Shown: positions 7,684 to 19,072 of the stretch, one piece after another
Position numbering within the stretch: the first letter of the stretch is position 1
Layout: each line of letters begins with the position of its first letter
Origin: an uncultured Clostridia bacterium
Lineage (GTDB): Bacteria > Bacillota > Clostridia > Oscillospirales > Acutalibacteraceae
Length of the DNA: 43,258 bases
NCBI GenBank assembly: GCA_944384985.1
Contig: CALWVM010000020.1
Location: 1-43,258 of the forward strand
Direction of reading: 5' to 3'
Made by a program: the position numbers and the translations under genes
Notes under the pieces: model-generated
What the model was told of the DNA's origin: nothing
Seen by the model: only the letters and a program-made list of their open reading frames with translations
Databases searched by the model: none

Positions 7684-9213
7684 ATGCGGGATTATAGATC
7701 CAAATTGAAAGAAAAATTACGCGAGGCGCTCTCGGCGGTTCTGCCGATCGTCTGCATCGTGCTGCTGCTGAGTTTTACGATCGCACCCATCCCGACGGGT
7801 ATTTTGATTCTGTTCCTGTTCGGCGCGGTGCTGCTGATCATCGGCATGATGTTCTTTACGCTCGGCGCGGAGCTTTCCATGACGCCCATCGGGGAAAAGG
7901 TCGGGGCACGCATGGCAAAAACCAACCGGTTGTGGCTGAGCGTGGCGCTTGCGTTTGTGATGGGCTTCATTATCACGATTTCCGAACCAGATTTGCAGGT
8001 GCTGGCTGAACAGGTGCCCGCCGTGCCCAATCTGATCCTGATTTTGGCAGTTGCCGTCGGTGTTGGGCTGTTTCTGGTCGTTGCCGTGCTGCGTATGCTT
8101 TTTTCCAGATCGCTAAACCGGCTGCTGATCGTGTTTTATGTGTTGGTGTTCGCCATCGCCTTTTTCGTGCCGGAGGATTTCCTGGCGGTCGCCTTTGACT
8201 CAGGCGGTGTGACCACGGGGCCGATGACCGTCCCGTTTATTATGGCGCTCGGTGTGGGCTTTGCTGCCGTGCGCAGCGATAAACACGCCGAAAACGACAG
8301 CTTCGGACTTGTAGCGCTGTGCTCTATCGGGCCAATCCTTGCGGTGCTGCTGCTGGGTATTCTGTATAACCCCGGCGATACGTCCTATACGGCAAGCGTG
8401 ATCCCGCAGGTTGCGGATTCCTCCGAGCTGTTTTATACATTCCTTTCAGGTTTCCCGAAATATATCCGGGAGATCGCAGTGTCGCTGCTGCCGATCGTGT
8501 TGTTTTTTGCTGTGTTCCAGATCTTCGCGCTCAAGCTCAAAAAGCGGGAGCTTTTGAAGATCATCATCGGAATTGTTTACACCTATGTCGGGCTGGTGCT
8601 GTTCCTGACGGGCGTCAACGTCGGCTTTATGCCGGCGGGCAACTACCTCGGGCAGACGCTCGCGGGACTGTCCTATAATTGGATCATTATCCCCATCGGT
8701 GTGGTGATGGGCTATTTCATCGTCAAAGCCGAACCCGCTGTCTACGTCCTGCGCGAGCAGGTCGAGGAGATCACCTCCGGCGCGGTGTCGGGCAAGGCGC
8801 TCGGCACGAGCCTTTCCATCGGCGTCGCCGTTTCCGTTGGCCTTGCCATGATCCGCGTGCTCACGGGCGTTTCCGTGCTGTGGCTGGTGATCCCCGGCTA
8901 TGCGATCGCGCTGATCCTTTCCTTTTTTACGCCGAAAATTTTCACGGCCATTGCCTTTGACTCGGGCGGCGTTGCGTCGGGACCCATGACGGCGACTTTC
9001 CTTTTGCCGTTCGCCATCGGCGCTTGCACGGCGACAGGCGGCAATGTGGTGCGCGACGCATTCGGCGTGGTCGCCATGGTTGCCATGACGCCGCTCATTA
9101 CCATACAGATCTTCGGGGTGCTGTATCAGCTGAAATCCCGCCGCGTCGAAAGAGCAGGGGCGGCGCAGCCTGCGGGCGAACCCCTTGCCGATCTTGAGAT
9201 CATCGAGCTGTAA
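7684..9213 (+). CDS. DUF1538 membrane protein with two repeat units
   Basis: 509 aa integral membrane protein of the uncharacterised DUF1538 family. It is an internal duplication. The first half carries AFDSGGVTTGPMTVPFIMALGVGFAA (about residues 170-195), and the second carries AFDSGGVASGPMTATFLLPFAIGACTATGG (about 421-450) after a characteristic AEPAVYVLREQVEEIT segment near 350. About 12 hydrophobic helices are visible. Two inverted-topology-like halves with matching re-entrant-looking motifs resemble the plan of secondary transporters or channels; the substrate is unknown. ATG 7684 has AAAGGCAGG upstream. The next gene, 17 bp downstream, is PII-like and is probably co-transcribed, which suggests nucleotide-dependent control of this membrane protein. 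Confidence 0.85.
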   Translation: MRDYRSKLKEKLREALSAVLPIVCIVLLLSFTIAPIPTGILILFLFGAVLLIIGMMFFTLGAELSMTPIGEKVGARMAKTNRLWLSVALAFVMGFIITISEPDLQVLAEQVPAVPNLILILAVAVGVGLFLVVAVLRMLFSRSLNRLLIVFYVLVFAIAFFVPEDFLAVAFDSGGVTTGPMTVPFIMALGVGFAAVRSDKHAENDSFGLVALCSIGPILAVLLLGILYNPGDTSYTASVIPQVADSSELFYTFLSGFPKYIREIAVSLLPIVLFFAVFQIFALKLKKRELLKIIIGIVYTYVGLVLFLTGVNVGFMPAGNYLGQTLAGLSYNWIIIPIGVVMGYFIVKAEPAVYVLREQVEEITSGAVSGKALGTSLSIGVAVSVGLAMIRVLTGVSVLWLVIPGYAIALILSFFTPKIFTAIAFDSGGVASGPMTATFLLPFAIGACTATGGNVVRDAFGVVAMVAMTPLITIQIFGVLYQLKSRRVERAGAAQPAGEPLADLEIIEL

Positions 9214-9230
9214 CAGGGGCGGAGAGGAGC

Positions 9231-9923
9231 ATGCAAATGTACGGAATCAATGTGGCGGTGCTGATCGTCGCCCGAGAATTGAAAAGCAAGTTTACGGAAT
9301 TTCTGGAATCGCAAAACGTGCATGTGACTTTGTCCGTGCTCGGCAAAGGTACGGCGAACAGTGAGACGCTGGATTTTTTGGGGCTGGAGTCCTCCGAACG
9401 AGCGGTGCTCTTTTCGGTCGTAACGCGCGAAACCTGGGAGAAGCTCAAAAAATCGCTGTATAAAACGATGTATATCGGCGTTCCCGGCGTGGGCGTGGCG
9501 TTCCTGGTGCCGATGAGCAGCATCGGCGGCAGGCGGACGCTGCAATACCTGACCGACGGGCAGACCGTCACACTCGAGGAGGAAAGCACCTTGCAGAATA
9601 CGGATTACGAATTGTTGATTACCATTGCCAACAGCGGCAGTATCGACCTGATTATGGACGCTGCGCGCAGTGCGGATGCCACCGGCGGCACCGTGCTGCA
9701 CGCCAAAGGCACAGGCGCAGAACAGGCGAAAAAGTTTTTAGGCATTTCGCTTGCCGAGGAAAAGGAAATGGTGTTTGTCGTGGTGCGCAGCGGCCGGAAA
9801 AATGAAGTGATGCGCGCCATCATGGAACAGGCGGGCGCACCAAATCCGGCAGGCGCTGTAGTGTTTTCCGTCCCTGTGACGGATACCGCAGGGCTTCGTC
9901 TGGCGGATGCGGACGACGAATAA
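9231..9923 (+). CDS. Tandem PII-like (GlnB-fold) regulatory protein
   Basis: 230 aa soluble protein that reads as two similar ferredoxin-like domains, about residues 1-112 and 118-228. The second shows the PII pattern ATGGTVLHAKGTG, then EKEMVFVVVR and GAVVFSVPV; the first is more divergent (GKGTANSETLDFLGLESSERAVLFSVV, IGVPGVGVAFLVPM). PII proteins are normally trimers of about 112 aa that bind ATP/ADP and 2-oxoglutarate and gate transporters or enzymes. A double-length chain would have to assemble differently. Start is ATG 9231 (GGAG 6 bases upstream) or ATG 9237. It overlaps nothing and sits directly behind the DUF1538 gene, so its likely target is that membrane protein. Confidence 0.72.
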   Translation: MQMYGINVAVLIVARELKSKFTEFLESQNVHVTLSVLGKGTANSETLDFLGLESSERAVLFSVVTRETWEKLKKSLYKTMYIGVPGVGVAFLVPMSSIGGRRTLQYLTDGQTVTLEEESTLQNTDYELLITIANSGSIDLIMDAARSADATGGTVLHAKGTGAEQAKKFLGISLAEEKEMVFVVVRSGRKNEVMRAIMEQAGAPNPAGAVVFSVPVTDTAGLRLADADDE

Positions 9924-9942
9924 CTCCCGCACAAACAAAAAC

Positions 9943-9972
9943 GACCCCGCTCCCAAGCTTGGGAGCGGGGTC
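9943..9972 (-). terminator. Strong palindromic terminator between convergent operons
   Basis: A perfect 30-bp palindrome centred on AAGCTT with GACCCCGCTCCC arms. On the minus strand it is followed by GTTTTTGTTTG, so it chiefly ends the leftward ABC operon. It also lies 20 bp after the PII-like gene and can stop that transcript. Confidence 0.88.
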
Positions 9973-9988
9973 ATATGATTTGCGTGCG

Positions 9989-11836
9989 TCAGGTCAACTC
10001 AAACATCCCGTGGTACAGGCGGTAGTACATACCCTTTTGCCGCAGCAGCTCGTCGTGCGTGCCGCGTTCCACGATTTCCCCGTGTTCAAGCACCATAATG
10101 GCATCGGCGTTGCGCACGGTCGAAAGCCGGTGAGCGATCACAAACACGGTGCGCCCCTGCATGAGCTGATCCATGCCTTTTTCAATCAAACGCTCCGTGC
10201 GCGTATCAATGGAGGAGGTCGCCTCATCTAAAATCAGCACGGGCGGGTCCGAGACCGCCGCGCGTGCGATGGCAAGCAGCTGCCGCTGTCCTTGCGAAAG
10301 GTTGGCGCCGTCAGCCGTGACCATTGTGTCATAGCCGTGCGGCAGACGGCGGATAAACGAATCCGCATTGGCGATGCGTGCCGCTTTTTCAATCTCTTCT
10401 TTTGTCGCGTTCGGCTTGCCGAAACGGATGTTGTCGGCAATCGTCCCCGTGAACAGATGCGTATCCTGCAAAACGATGCCCAAAGAGTGCCGCAAGGCGT
10501 CTTTTTGAATGTCCCGCACGTCAATGCCGTCGTACAGCACGCGCCCGCCCTGCACATCGTAAAAACGGTTGATGAGGTTGGTGATGGTTGTTTTGCCCGC
10601 GCCCGTTGAACCGACAAAAGCGATTTTCTGCCCGGGCTTTGCATAAAGACTGATGTCGTGCAGCACGGGGTGCTTTGCCGAATAGCCGAACACCACATGG
10701 TCAAACCGAACGTCACCGCAAAGCTTTGTGAGCTTTCCGCTCGGTGTGTGCCAGGCCCAAACGCCGGTTGGCCGATCGCTTTCCCGCAGCGTGCCGTCGG
10801 GCTGTTCGCTGGCGTTGACAAGCGTGATCTGCCCCTCGTCCACCTCAGCGGGCAGGCGCATCACTTCAAAAATACGTTCCGCACCGGCGAGCGCCGCCAA
10901 AAGGAAGTTGGACTGCTGGGTGAACTGGTTGATCGGCGCGGCGGCTTGCCGCACGAACACAAGGTAGCTCGCAAGGCTGCCCACATCCGTCATGCCGCGC
11001 ATCGCCATAATGCCGCCAAGCACCGCCACGATCGCATAGTTGACATACGAAATACTCACCACGGCCGGCACCATAGACGCCGCATAGCTTTGCGCGCCCG
11101 TGCCCGCTTTTCGAAGGGATTCGTTCTTTTCGCGGAACGTTTTCAGATTCTCCGACTCGTGGTTAAACACTTTAACAACCTTTTGCCCTTTGACCGTCTC
11201 TTCGATATAGCCGTCGAGCGCGCCAAGGCTTTTCTGCTGGCGGTTGTAATATTTTTTGCTGTGCCGGCCGCTGTAACGGATGTATAAAAACATGACGATG
11301 TAGCACAGCGTGACAATCAAAGACAGCCGCCAGTTGAGCACATACAGGATGATGAGTGTGCCCGCGATCTGGATAAAACTCTGGATCACCATCGCAAAGC
11401 TGTTGTTGAGCGCGTCGGAAACCGTGTCCACGTCGTTGGTGAAATAGCTCATCACGTCGCCGTGGGGATTCGAGTCAAAAAACTTCAGGGGCAGTGTCTG
11501 CACATGGTGAAACAGGTCACGCCGAATGTCAAAAAGCACTTTCTGCGCCATGCGCACCATCAGCTGGGTGTAGCCGTAGGCGGTCACGACGCCCAGTAGG
11601 AAAATACCTGCGGCAACAAGGACCCCAACAAGCAGCGTGCGCACGTTGCCGCCCACCAGATTGTTGACGACCGGGCGGATCATGTAGGTGCCGAGAAGCC
11701 CCGCCGTGCTGCTGACGGTCACAAGCACCGCAACAAGCAGCAGCAGGAATTTGTGGCGCCCCATATAGGCAAACAGGTTGTGCAGGGTAAAGCCGAGGTT
11801 TTTCGGCTTTTTGGCACTAATCGTTCTCGCTGCCAT
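9989..11836 (-). CDS. ABC exporter half-transporter, catalytically complete subunit
   Basis: 615 aa from ATG 11836, chosen for GGGAGGTGAC upstream; this overlaps the end of the previous gene by 20 bp, so translation is probably coupled. An N-terminal six-helix membrane domain (to about 330) is followed by a nucleotide-binding domain. That domain has Walker A VGSTGAGKTT, a Q-loop in IVLQDTHLF, signature LSQGQRQ, Walker B LILDE with the catalytic Glu, and the switch His in IAHRLS. A linker with GVWAWHTPSGKLTK sits between the domains, as in clostridial heterodimeric exporters. It pairs with the upstream subunit, whose Walker B is degenerate. Multidrug or peptide export is likely from the MarR control. 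Confidence 0.92.
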   Translation of the reverse strand: MAARTISAKKPKNLGFTLHNLFAYMGRHKFLLLLVAVLVTVSSTAGLLGTYMIRPVVNNLVGGNVRTLLVGVLVAAGIFLLGVVTAYGYTQLMVRMAQKVLFDIRRDLFHHVQTLPLKFFDSNPHGDVMSYFTNDVDTVSDALNNSFAMVIQSFIQIAGTLIILYVLNWRLSLIVTLCYIVMFLYIRYSGRHSKKYYNRQQKSLGALDGYIEETVKGQKVVKVFNHESENLKTFREKNESLRKAGTGAQSYAASMVPAVVSISYVNYAIVAVLGGIMAMRGMTDVGSLASYLVFVRQAAAPINQFTQQSNFLLAALAGAERIFEVMRLPAEVDEGQITLVNASEQPDGTLRESDRPTGVWAWHTPSGKLTKLCGDVRFDHVVFGYSAKHPVLHDISLYAKPGQKIAFVGSTGAGKTTITNLINRFYDVQGGRVLYDGIDVRDIQKDALRHSLGIVLQDTHLFTGTIADNIRFGKPNATKEEIEKAARIANADSFIRRLPHGYDTMVTADGANLSQGQRQLLAIARAAVSDPPVLILDEATSSIDTRTERLIEKGMDQLMQGRTVFVIAHRLSTVRNADAIMVLEHGEIVERGTHDELLRQKGMYYRLYHGMFELT

Positions 11837-13565
11837 CGTCGTCACCTCCCCGCATCTGCGTTGCATAGATTTCCTGATAGATGGGATCGTTCTTCAAAAG
11901 CGCCTCGTGCGTACCGACGGCGTGTACTTTGCCGTCGTCGAGCACCACGATGCTGTCGCTGTGCATGACAGAGGTGATGCGCTGGGCGATGATGATTTTT
12001 GTCATGTCCCGCAATCCCGCGAGCGTTGCGCGGATACCCGCCTCCGTAGCGGTGTCCACAGCACTTGTCGCATCGTCAAAAATGAGGACCTTAGGATTTT
12101 TCAAAAGCGTTCTGGCAATGCACAGCCGCTGCTTTTGCCCGCCGGAAAAGTTTACGCCGCCCTGCCCGACCTCGGTGTCGAGCCGCTTGGGCATGCGTTC
12201 CAGAAACTCCGCAGCCCCCGCCGCGCGGCAGGCTTCCCAGAGCATATCATCGTCGGCATCCGCGTTGCCCCAAAGCAGGTTTTCGCGCACCGTGCCCGAG
12301 AACAGCACATTCTTTTGCAGCACGATGCCCACCGCGTCGCGAAGCGTTTGTAAATCATATTCCCGAACGTCGTGCCCGCCTACCTTGACTGCGCCTTCGG
12401 TCACATCGTAAAGCCGCGGGATCAGCTGCACGAGCGTGCTCTTCGCCGAACCCGTGCCGCCCAAGACCCCCACGGTCTGCCCGGGGAGGATATGCAGGTT
12501 GACATCCGACAGGGCAAATTCCTTGGCGTCAGCGCGATATTTGAACGAAACGTTTTCAAAATCCACACTGCCGTTTTCCACTGTGGTGCGCGCATTTTCC
12601 GGCGAGGTGAGCACCACGGGCTCGGTAAGCACTTCGCCGATGCGGTGGGCGCTTGCAAGCGATCGCGTCAGAAGCAAAAATGCGTTGGAAATCAGCATAA
12701 CGGAGTTCATGACCTGTAAGACGTAGCTCAAGAAACCGGTGAGTTCGCCGACCTGTAACCGGCTTTGCAGGATCATATTTCCGCCGAACCACATGATGAG
12801 CACAATGGTCGTGTACATCAAGCATTGCAGCGTGGGCAAGTTGAGAACGGCAAGCCCGAACGTCTTCTGCCCGATCCGCGTCAAATCTTTGTTGACGGTT
12901 TGGAATTTTTCTTCTTCATAATCGCCGCGCACATACGCCTTGACCGCACGAATGGCGGTGAGGTTTTCTTCTACCACACTGTTGAGCCGGTCAACCGCCT
13001 TTTGCAGGACGGTATACATCGGCGCGACTTTATGGACGATCGCAAACAGGATAACGCCCAGCAGCGGCGCGCAGACAAAAAACACAATGGAAAGCCGCGC
13101 ATTCATGTAAAATGCAAGCCCAAGCCCCATAATGAGCATGATGGGGCTTCGCGCGAGCGGCCGCAGCCCGCCGTTGACTGCATTTTGCAGCACGGTCACA
13201 TCCGTTGTCATGCGCGTGACGAGCGAAGCGGTGTCAAAACGGTCCAGATTGGCAAAGGCGAACTGCTGCACCTTTTCATATTCTGCATCGCGGATGCGCG
13301 CGCCCCAGCCGTAGGCCGCACGGGCGGCGAAGCGTGCATATAAAAGTCCCGAGATGAGCGAGAACAGCGCGCAGATCCCCATTTGCACGCCCTTGTGCAG
13401 GATGTAGGACAGATCGCGGTTCGCAACGCCCACGTCGATAAGGTCCGCCATTAGGATCGGGATAATCAACTCGAAGGAAGTTTCAATAAGGACGAAAAAT
13501 CCGCCGAGAAACAGATCTTTTTTGTACGGCCCGAAACAACCGTACAACCGCTTCAGTTCTTGCAT
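11817..13565 (-). CDS. ABC exporter half-transporter, degenerate-site subunit
   Basis: 582 aa, with a membrane domain to about 320 and then a nucleotide-binding domain. Walker A reads GGTGSAKST (Ala for the last Gly), the signature is FSGGQKQR and Walker B ends VLIFDDATSA, with Asp in place of the catalytic Glu. This is the inactive-site half of a heterodimeric exporter; the partner is the next gene. GGGAGGAACC precedes ATG 13565, and the start overlaps the stop of marR by 13 bp. The C-terminus is acidic (GGDDDGSEND). Confidence 0.92.
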   Translation of the reverse strand: MQELKRLYGCFGPYKKDLFLGGFFVLIETSFELIIPILMADLIDVGVANRDLSYILHKGVQMGICALFSLISGLLYARFAARAAYGWGARIRDAEYEKVQQFAFANLDRFDTASLVTRMTTDVTVLQNAVNGGLRPLARSPIMLIMGLGLAFYMNARLSIVFFVCAPLLGVILFAIVHKVAPMYTVLQKAVDRLNSVVEENLTAIRAVKAYVRGDYEEEKFQTVNKDLTRIGQKTFGLAVLNLPTLQCLMYTTIVLIMWFGGNMILQSRLQVGELTGFLSYVLQVMNSVMLISNAFLLLTRSLASAHRIGEVLTEPVVLTSPENARTTVENGSVDFENVSFKYRADAKEFALSDVNLHILPGQTVGVLGGTGSAKSTLVQLIPRLYDVTEGAVKVGGHDVREYDLQTLRDAVGIVLQKNVLFSGTVRENLLWGNADADDDMLWEACRAAGAAEFLERMPKRLDTEVGQGGVNFSGGQKQRLCIARTLLKNPKVLIFDDATSAVDTATEAGIRATLAGLRDMTKIIIAQRITSVMHSDSIVVLDDGKVHAVGTHEALLKNDPIYQEIYATQMRGGDDDGSEND

Positions 13566-13999
13566 ACCGGTTCCTCCCGCTGTGCATTGTGCAGGTTGCT
13601 GTACGCACGCGTCAAAAAGTCCGCGAACTGCGCTTTTTCCGCATCGGAAAATCCGCGCAGCATGATGGCTTCTTCCCGCTCGCAGTGTGCGCGCCAGCCG
13701 CGCTCTGCCTGTTTGCCTGCTTCAGTCACCAGGATGCGCGCACTGCGCCGGCTTTTGCCGTCCGCCCGGCGGGTGATAAAGCCGCTTTTTTCAAGCGACC
13801 TGAGCATCCGCGAGACTGCGGCGGGGTCGATTTCAAAATATTCCGCGAGCTCTTTCGGACGGCAGTCCGGGTGCGCGTTCAGGTAAGAAAGCAGCTTCGG
13901 CTGCCCGGAACCGAGACCGAGCGTGCGCAGGCAGGGGTGCAGAAAGCTTCGCTGCATATGGAACGCGCGGTACAAGAGCATATGAAAGCTTTTTTCCAT
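13553..13999 (-). CDS. MarR-family regulator of the ABC efflux operon
   Basis: 148 aa from ATG 13999, with GGAG nine bases upstream; a TTG at 14014 lies before that site and is less likely. Winged helix-turn-helix core: GLGSGQPKLLSYL, RPKELAEYFEIDPAAVSRMLRSLEKSGFI, then wing TRRADGKSRRSARILVTEAG. First gene of a marR-ABC-ABC operon, overlapping the next gene. Two perfect TTGACATGTCAA palindromes lie between its promoter and start codon, which points to autorepression relieved by a ligand of the exporter. MarR proteins usually bind phenolic or drug-like ligands. Confidence 0.92.
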   Translation of the reverse strand: MEKSFHMLLYRAFHMQRSFLHPCLRTLGLGSGQPKLLSYLNAHPDCRPKELAEYFEIDPAAVSRMLRSLEKSGFITRRADGKSRRSARILVTEAGKQAERGWRAHCEREEAIMLRGFSDAEKAQFADFLTRAYSNLHNAQREEPVCKN

Positions 14000-14024
14000 C
14001 GTTAGCAGCTCCAAGAAAGAAAAA

Positions 14025-14081
14025 TTGACATGTCAACCGTTGACATGTCAATTATTATAGTCTGAAAAATACGCATGTCAA
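14025..14081 (-). promoter_or_regulatory. marR-ABC operon promoter with tandem operators
   Basis: Read leftward: TTGACA (14076-14081), 16-bp spacer, TATAAT (14054-14059), two bases, then two identical 12-bp palindromes TTGACATGTCAA at 14040-14051 and 14025-14036, 15 bp centre to centre. The -35 box is itself followed by TG, making a half-site TTGACATG. The operators cover the expected transcription start. Confidence 0.88.
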
Positions 14082-14097
14082 GAGAAACCGTGCGTTT

Positions 14098-14430
14098 TCA
14101 GATTCGATTTTTATCGCCCCATTCGCACATGCCGTCCAAAATGGGGATCAGGGATTTCCCGCGCTCGGTCAGGCTGTATTCCACCTTGGGCGGGATCTGC
14201 GGGTATTCTTCCCGGTGCACGAGCCGGTCAGCCTCCAATTCTTTCAGCGTAGAGCTGAGGGTTTTGTAGGAAATACCGCCAATGTACTTTTTCATTTCAT
14301 TAAATCGCACCGCGCCAAATTCCATCAGAGTGTAGAGGATCGTCATTTTGTATTTTCCGTTGATGAGCGACAGTGTATAACTGAACCCGGTCGTGCCCAG
14401 GGATTCGTCTGCAATGCAGCGTTTACCCAT
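14098..14430 (-). CDS. HxlR-family transcriptional regulator
   Basis: 110 aa winged-helix regulator. Family landmarks: an early Cys at residue 5, LINGKYKMTILYTLMEFGAVRFNEMKKYIGGISYKTLSSTLKELEADRLV, then YPQIPPKVEYSLTERGKSLIPIL and MCEWG. HxlR members often sense thiols, aldehydes or quinones through the N-terminal Cys. It is divergent from two flavin reductase-like genes, with repeated GTAAGTA motifs in the 149-bp gap, so it probably controls them. The ribosome site is weak (AGGAAAG, somewhat far from the ATG). Confidence 0.9.
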   Translation of the reverse strand: MGKRCIADESLGTTGFSYTLSLINGKYKMTILYTLMEFGAVRFNEMKKYIGGISYKTLSSTLKELEADRLVHREEYPQIPPKVEYSLTERGKSLIPILDGMCEWGDKNRI

Positions 14431-14453
14431 TTCTGTATCACACTTTCCTTTTA

Positions 14454-14527
14454 GTAAGTATATGATTTGTTTGTAAGTATCGCACTTTCATGTGCGTACT
14501 TGTTTTTTATCCTGTGCTTGCTATGAT
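14454..14527 (+). promoter_or_regulatory. Promoter and HxlR operator region of the flavoprotein genes
   Basis: TTGTTT (14500-14505), 16-bp spacer, TATGAT (14522-14527) with an extended TGC before it. Upstream are GTAAGTA at 14454-14460 and 14473-14479. The second is part of an imperfect inverted repeat, AAGTATCGCAC and GTGCGTACTT (14475-14501, one bulge), which abuts the -35 box. These are probable HxlR sites. Confidence 0.6.
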
Positions 14528-14579
14528 TATAGTATCAAGAGCGGGAAAAAGCAACCCCGCAACATAAGGAGGAAATGAA

Positions 14580-15125
14580 ATGCGTAAGAAAATCGTAGTC
14601 ATTACCGGAAGCCCGCGGAAAAACGGCAACAGCTTCGCCATGACGGATGCGTTTATTGCGGCGGCAGAGCAGAAAGGGTATACCATAACCCGGTTTGACG
14701 CCGCTATGATGAAAATCGGCGGCTGCCATGCCTGTGAGACCTGCTTTAAGACCGGGAAAGCGTGTTCTTTCGATGATGATTTCAATACGATCGCCCCGGC
14801 GATCCTCGAAGCGGACGCGATCGTGTTCACCATGCCCGTGTATTGGTACTCGATCCCTGCACAGATCAAAGGCGTCATCGACCGCATTTATTCTCTGGTC
14901 GTCGGCGGCAAAGACATCGCGGGAAAAGAATGCGCCCTGATTGCCTGCTGCGAGGAAGAGGACAGAACCGTGCTCGACGGGGTGCGCATTCCTCTGGAGC
15001 GCACAGCCGCTTTGAACAAGTGGAAAATGGTCGGCGAGGTGCTGGTTCCCGGCGTGCTGAATGCGGGCGATATCAACAAGACCGACGGCTGCAAGCAGGC
15101 GGCGGCTTTGGCGGATAAAATTTAA
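14580..15125 (+). CDS. Iron-sulfur flavoprotein / NADPH-dependent FMN reductase family
   Basis: 181 aa flavodoxin-fold protein. N-terminal FMN phosphate loop GSPRKNGNS (residues 10-18), and MPVYWYSIPAQIKGVIDRIY (about 85-104) typical of the FMN_red family. Cysteines at 49, 52, 55 and 62 form CX2CX2CX6C, fitting the compact [4Fe-4S] motif of iron-sulfur flavoproteins (CX2CX2CX4-7C). The likely role is electron transfer or reduction of oxygen, peroxide or quinone-like compounds. AGGAGG sits before ATG 14580. It is followed 15 bp later by a paralogue and is divergent from an HxlR regulator. Confidence 0.85.
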   Translation: MRKKIVVITGSPRKNGNSFAMTDAFIAAAEQKGYTITRFDAAMMKIGGCHACETCFKTGKACSFDDDFNTIAPAILEADAIVFTMPVYWYSIPAQIKGVIDRIYSLVVGGKDIAGKECALIACCEEEDRTVLDGVRIPLERTAALNKWKMVGEVLVPGVLNAGDINKTDGCKQAAALADKI

Positions 15126-15140
15126 AGGGGAGAAGCATCC

Positions 15141-15692
15141 ATGGCCAAAAAGATCGTGATCCTCAACGGCAGTCCCCGTAAGAAAGGGAATACCGCGGCG
15201 CTTGTCCAAGCGTTTGCCGAGGGCGCAGAAAATGCAGGCAACACCGTGACCGAATTTTTCTTGGACGGCATGGATATCCATGGCTGCAAGGGCTGTTTCG
15301 GCGGGCACAGTGCGAAAGAATGTCCCTGTGTCCAAAAGGACGACATGTGCAAAATTTACCCTGCAATCAAAGCATGCAGCGTGGTTGTGCTGGCAACGCC
15401 CTTATATTATTGGAATATGAGCGGGCAGCTGCGGACCGCCATCGACCGCCTGTTTGCGCTGGAAGAAAACGACGGCAATCTTTTGCGCGGAAACGACCGT
15501 GCGTGCGCGCTTTTGATGGCGGCAGAAGGGAAAGGCTTTGCAGATGTCCTGACCTATTATGACCACTTGGCGGAGCATTTGCACTGGGAAAACCTCGGCC
15601 ATGTGCTTGCCGGCGGGAACTGCGACGCAGGGGACATCGCGGGCAAGCCCGAGCTTGGACAGGCGTATGCGCTTGGGAATTCCATTTCGTGA
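15141..15692 (+). CDS. Flavodoxin-fold NAD(P)H:FMN reductase family protein
   Basis: 183 aa paralogue of the preceding gene. FMN loop GSPRKKGNT (residues about 10-18), ATPLYYWNMSGQLRTAIDRLFAL near 90, and cysteines in GCKGCFGG and ECPCVQKDDMC, a looser arrangement than the iron-sulfur motif of its neighbour. GGGGAGAAG precedes the ATG. Co-transcribed with 14580-15125 (15-bp gap), and the two may form a mixed complex or have different acceptors. Substrate unknown. Confidence 0.85.
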   Translation: MAKKIVILNGSPRKKGNTAALVQAFAEGAENAGNTVTEFFLDGMDIHGCKGCFGGHSAKECPCVQKDDMCKIYPAIKACSVVVLATPLYYWNMSGQLRTAIDRLFALEENDGNLLRGNDRACALLMAAEGKGFADVLTYYDHLAEHLHWENLGHVLAGGNCDAGDIAGKPELGQAYALGNSIS

Positions 15693-15727
15693 TGTTGGAT
15701 ACTCTAAAATACAATTCATAAAGCATA

Positions 15728-15760
15728 AACTCCCGCGCAGCGAAAAGCTGCGCGGGAGTT
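15728..15760. terminator. Shared hairpin terminator, convergent genes
   Basis: AACTCCCGCGCAGC and GCTGCGCGGGAGTT are perfect 14-bp arms around GAAAA. It lies between the second flavoprotein gene and the 3' end of lacZ. T-runs are weak on both sides, so termination is inferred mainly from stem strength and position. Confidence 0.75.
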
Positions 15761-15783
15761 CCAATAGTTTGCTTCTCTTTCGA

Positions 15784-18978
<3,195 letters not shown>

Positions 18979-18988
18979 TCAATTTATA

Positions 18989-19017
18989 AGCATAACAGAT
19001 TGCGCCCCTGAATGCAA
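18989..19017 (-). promoter_or_regulatory. Probable lacZ promoter
   Basis: Read leftward: TTGCAT (19012-19017), 17-bp spacer, TATGCT (18989-18994). No obvious operator palindrome. Confidence 0.5.
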
Positions 19018-19028
19018 GTGCCGCGCAG

Positions 19029-19060
19029 AGAAAAAGAGCGGACCGGGGATCGGGTCCGCC
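19029..19060 (-). terminator. Terminator of the DUF815 ATPase gene
   Basis: GCGGACC and GGTCCGC arms (19038-19044 / 19053-19059) with an 8-base loop, followed on the minus strand by TCTTTTTCTC. Confidence 0.85.
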
Positions 19061-19072
19061 GAAGAAAACTTT

